Source of the DNA: CBDFGT01 sp965247225
Lineage (GTDB): Bacteria > Pseudomonadota > Alphaproteobacteria > Rhizobiales > Rhizobiaceae
Reading direction: 5' to 3'
NCBI GenBank assembly: GCA_965247225.1
Contig: CBDFGT010000008.1
Location: forward strand, 1 to 51,812
DNA length: 51,812 bases
Shown here: positions 49,711 to 51,812 of the stretch, piece by piece
Position numbering within the stretch: position 1 is the first letter of the stretch
Layout: every line of letters begins with the position of its first letter
Position numbers and translations under genes: made by a program
The notes under the pieces: model-generated
The model's database searches: none
What the model was told of the DNA's origin: nothing
Seen by the model: only the letters and a program-made list of their open reading frames with translations

Positions 49711-51720
49711 TTACCGTGAAGCCACCGGACGCACCAGAGCTGTGACACGACGGATGGTGACGCGGCGGTTCTGTTCCTCCGGGCCATTGGTTGCCACTTT
49801 CAGGAAGCGCTCGCCATAGCCCTGCGTTGCCAGATTTTCTGCCGGAATGTCAAAGACATCGGTCAGAACATTGGCAACGGATTCTGCCCGGCGATCCGAC
49901 AGGACCAGATTGGACTGGTAGGAGCCGACGGCATCCGTATGCCCTTCAATCAGGAAGGTTTCACCCGGATCCTTTGCCAGAATGGCATTGATAGCCCTGG
50001 CAACGCTTTTCAGCGAATTTGCCTGATTGAGGCTGATATCAGCGCTGCCGCTTGAAAAATTGATGGTCGACAGATCAATCCGGCGAACCTTGTCACGGAT
50101 ACGGGCAGAATATTTGACCTCGTCCAGCGAATAGACACGCTCGACCGGCTCGACAGGCGGCTGACGCAGGAACTCGACATAATCACGCTTCGGCTGTGTG
50201 GTCGTGTCTATAATATAATCAATGACAGGGATCAGCAGGCGCATGGGCGGCAGGCTGCGACCTGGATCGACAAATGCCTGCTGCGGTTTTCCACGATCAA
50301 GGTCGGGTGAATAGAACAGAACATATTCCTCACCATTGCTGTCAATAACCGAGCGCTGGATGATATCGCCATAGCGGTTTTTGATCGTCACCACACGTTC
50401 GCCATTCGCCTTGACGATCGTTTCGCGCGAGCGACCCCGTGGCAATTCCTCATAATAGGTCTGCTCGGAATTGCGGGCCAGACGCGGGGTGTCATCACTG
50501 CGCACCACAATGCGGTTGTCCACATTGATGATCGTGCGATTGTCGATGACATTATTCACGGTCACATTGTTCTGCTGGATATAGACCGGCGGTGCATCGG
50601 TTTTTGTACCGGCCTGGGCTTCCACAGACTGAACGACAACGGGGGCCGCCGTTTGCTGAATTAACTGCTGGGCCTGCGCATCCGAGGTTGGCAGAGGCAA
50701 AGGCTTTTCTTCAGCGCGCAACTGCTGGCGCTCTGCACGGGTTGTTCCGTCCACCGTTGCATCGGCCTCCTTGTCACTGTCCAGTACCGCCGCACCATTG
50801 GCAACCGGCAGTACAATCGTTTCTGTGGTCTTGGCCGGATCAGCGGCAATCTTTTTGTTTTCCTCAATCACAACCGGGTCTGCAGGGGGAGCAACGGCCG
50901 GGATCGGAGCAAGGTCTGCAGGTGCTGTCGGATCCGGTGCTGCAGCCGCACCGTCCGCAGGTGCGGGCGGCGGAACTGGAGCTACAGCATCAGGTGCAGC
51001 GGCGTCCGGTGCTGGCGGAGGCGTATCCGGAACAGGGGCGACATCCGGCACTGCCGGCTGTTCCTGTTTTGGTTCAGGGGCTACAGCCGGTGCCGGTGGC
51101 TGGACCTCAGGCACAGGCGCGACATCTGGAACAGCAGGCTGTTCAGGGGCCGGAGCCGGTTCAGCAGGGGGAGCAACGTCCGGGGCTGGCTCAGGTGCCG
51201 GAGCAACATCCGGAGCTGGGGCTGGCGCAGGCTCTGGCGGCGGCGGAGCCACTTCTGGCGCCGGTTCCGCAGGCGGGGCTACCTCAGGTGCCGGTTCCGG
51301 CGGTGGCGGCGCTACTTCAGGGGCTGGCTCGACCGGAGGGGGAGCAACTTCAGGGGCCGGGGCCGGTTCCGGTGCAGGCTCGGGCGCTGGCGGTTCCGGT
51401 GCGGGTTCCGGAGCTGGCTCTGGAGCAGGCGCGGGTTCTGGCGCTGGCTGGGCCTGAGCGGCATCGAGCTCGGCCCGGGCAGCGTTGACTGCCGCCTGGG
51501 CGGCCTCAACATCTCCTCCGTTGGCCCTGGCTTCCTCTAGGGCGGCCAAAGCTGCCTGCAGGTTTGCCTGTGCCTCTTCAATGCTCATGGCAACCAGCTG
51601 GACGTGCGACTTGCCTGCGCCGGAGGCAACCGGGCGCACGGTCAGTGCCGATGCGGGCAAAGCCTGCAACAGCATCAGCGGTATCGCGACCGTCGCCAGG
51701 AAGGTGGATCTGTTTTTCAT
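49711..51720 (-). CDS. OmpA-family protein with long Pro/Ala/Glu-rich spacer
   Basis: 669 residues. Signal peptide (MKNRSTFLATVAIPLMLLQA, cleavage near ASA|LT), then a short Ala/Glu helical segment (48-92, EEAQANLQAALAALEEARAN), then about 190 residues of PEPAPE/VAPPP-type repeats (about 93-285), a charged middle part, and a C-terminal OmpA/MotB-like peptidoglycan-binding domain (about 545-660: FSSGSADISLNQANSLKSVA, IEGHTDAVGSYQSNLVLSDR with the Asp-Arg pair, TQGYGERFLKVATNGPEEQN). The domain binds diaminopimelate in the wall. The spacer may let the protein span the periplasm. No N-terminal beta-barrel is evident, so it is probably not a porin. The upstream 92 bp reach the window edge. Confidence 0.9.
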   Translation of the reverse strand: MKNRSTFLATVAIPLMLLQALPASALTVRPVASGAGKSHVQLVAMSIEEAQANLQAALAALEEARANGGDVEAAQAAVNAARAELDAAQAQPAPEPAPAPEPAPEPAPEPPAPEPAPEPAPAPEVAPPPVEPAPEVAPPPPEPAPEVAPPAEPAPEVAPPPPEPAPAPAPDVAPAPEPAPDVAPPAEPAPAPEQPAVPDVAPVPEVQPPAPAVAPEPKQEQPAVPDVAPVPDTPPPAPDAAAPDAVAPVPPPAPADGAAAAPDPTAPADLAPIPAVAPPADPVVIEENKKIAADPAKTTETIVLPVANGAAVLDSDKEADATVDGTTRAERQQLRAEEKPLPLPTSDAQAQQLIQQTAAPVVVQSVEAQAGTKTDAPPVYIQQNNVTVNNVIDNRTIINVDNRIVVRSDDTPRLARNSEQTYYEELPRGRSRETIVKANGERVVTIKNRYGDIIQRSVIDSNGEEYVLFYSPDLDRGKPQQAFVDPGRSLPPMRLLIPVIDYIIDTTTQPKRDYVEFLRQPPVEPVERVYSLDEVKYSARIRDKVRRIDLSTINFSSGSADISLNQANSLKSVARAINAILAKDPGETFLIEGHTDAVGSYQSNLVLSDRRAESVANVLTDVFDIPAENLATQGYGERFLKVATNGPEEQNRRVTIRRVTALVRPVASR

Positions 51721-51812
51721 CTTTCGTCCTCTCGGGTTCAGGCAGCAAAGGAGCGCCTGCCATGTCTTTCCGGTATCAACTGGTAGCCTTCATATCCGGG
51801 CTTTTTTGTGTT

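Noticed and set aside
50592..51488. 298-residue Gln/Pro/Leu-rich frame and a Gly/Ser/Ala-rich frame (50771-51457) on the plus strand
   Set aside because: Shadows of the Pro/Ala/Glu repeat of the OmpA-family gene; low-complexity artefacts.
1..51812. tRNA, rRNA, prophage, complete insertion sequence, parS or replication origin
   Set aside because: Looked for cloverleaf-like stretches, integrase/transposase motifs and the GTTCCACGTGGAAC-type parS; none seen by eye.

Overview
The window looks like a chromosomal segment of an alphaproteobacterium of the order Hyphomicrobiales, most likely near Brucellaceae. This rests on gene content and order (ycjX-ycjF, folP-folB-folK, a very large apolipoprotein/kinesin-like coiled-coil gene, an MlaEFD-type lipid transporter with a STAS-fused permease, class II DAHP synthase, MaeB with a phosphotransacetylase tail, DUF2865, DUF2059, an arsR-aquaporin pair). 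It also rests on short palindromic repeats of a kind I remember as common in rhizobia and Brucella. The species cannot be fixed from the sequence alone. Almost everything is household or envelope biology. I see no rRNA or tRNA gene, prophage, CRISPR array or complete insertion sequence.

Layout. 1-3064: ycjX (left end cut), ycjF and a small secreted protein on +. 3094-4847: folate operon folP-folB-folK on -. 4967-6976: a DUF922 secreted protein, a likely CU-rich small RNA with a strong terminator, a 2Fe-2S ferredoxin and a lone HPt protein. 7486-12552: a 1688-residue membrane-anchored protein built of 11-residue helical repeats. 12622-16788: mlaE-mlaF-mlaD-lipoprotein operon on -. 16948-20107: dipeptide epimerase, MFS transporter, LpxH-like phosphatase. 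20340-28746: malic enzyme (broken frame), DUF2865, NAD synthetase, LtaS-like phosphoglycerol transferase, DUF1003, GFA protein. 28964-36515: DAHP synthase, glutathione reductase, DUF2059, rpiA, gph, VOC protein, L,D-transpeptidase. 36805-37893: arsR-aquaporin. 38036-38308: a MITE-like element directly upstream of class I fumarase. 40552-44659: diguanylate cyclase, nucleoside deoxyribosyltransferase-like protein, FMN-binding protein, acyltransferase, DUF971. 44972-49378: molybdenum-cofactor region (moaA, mobA-mobB fusion) with a DMT transporter and a GNAT enzyme. 49711-51720: an OmpA-family protein with a long Pro/Ala/Glu-rich spacer.

Two themes stand out. First, many envelope-spanning or envelope-modifying functions lie close together: Mla lipid transport, L,D-transpeptidase, the OmpA peptidoglycan anchor, the LtaS-like enzyme, an LpxH-like phosphatase, an acyltransferase and the giant coiled-coil protein. 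Second, mobile palindromic elements sit in the 5' regions of several genes (GFA, fumA, DUF971/moaA), and one carries a nested insertion inside its palindrome.

A caution for any user: at least ten small indels break otherwise well-conserved reading frames. They lie in ycjX (two), ycjF, the secreted protein at 2514, folK, maeB (four within 180 bp) and the diguanylate cyclase. All are repairable by one or two bases, so sequencing or assembly error is the simplest explanation, but real gene decay cannot be excluded from the sequence alone. I did not find a clearly new multi-gene system. The best leads are the hendecad protein, the candidate small RNA, the nested palindromic elements and the dyad between nadE and the LtaS-like gene.
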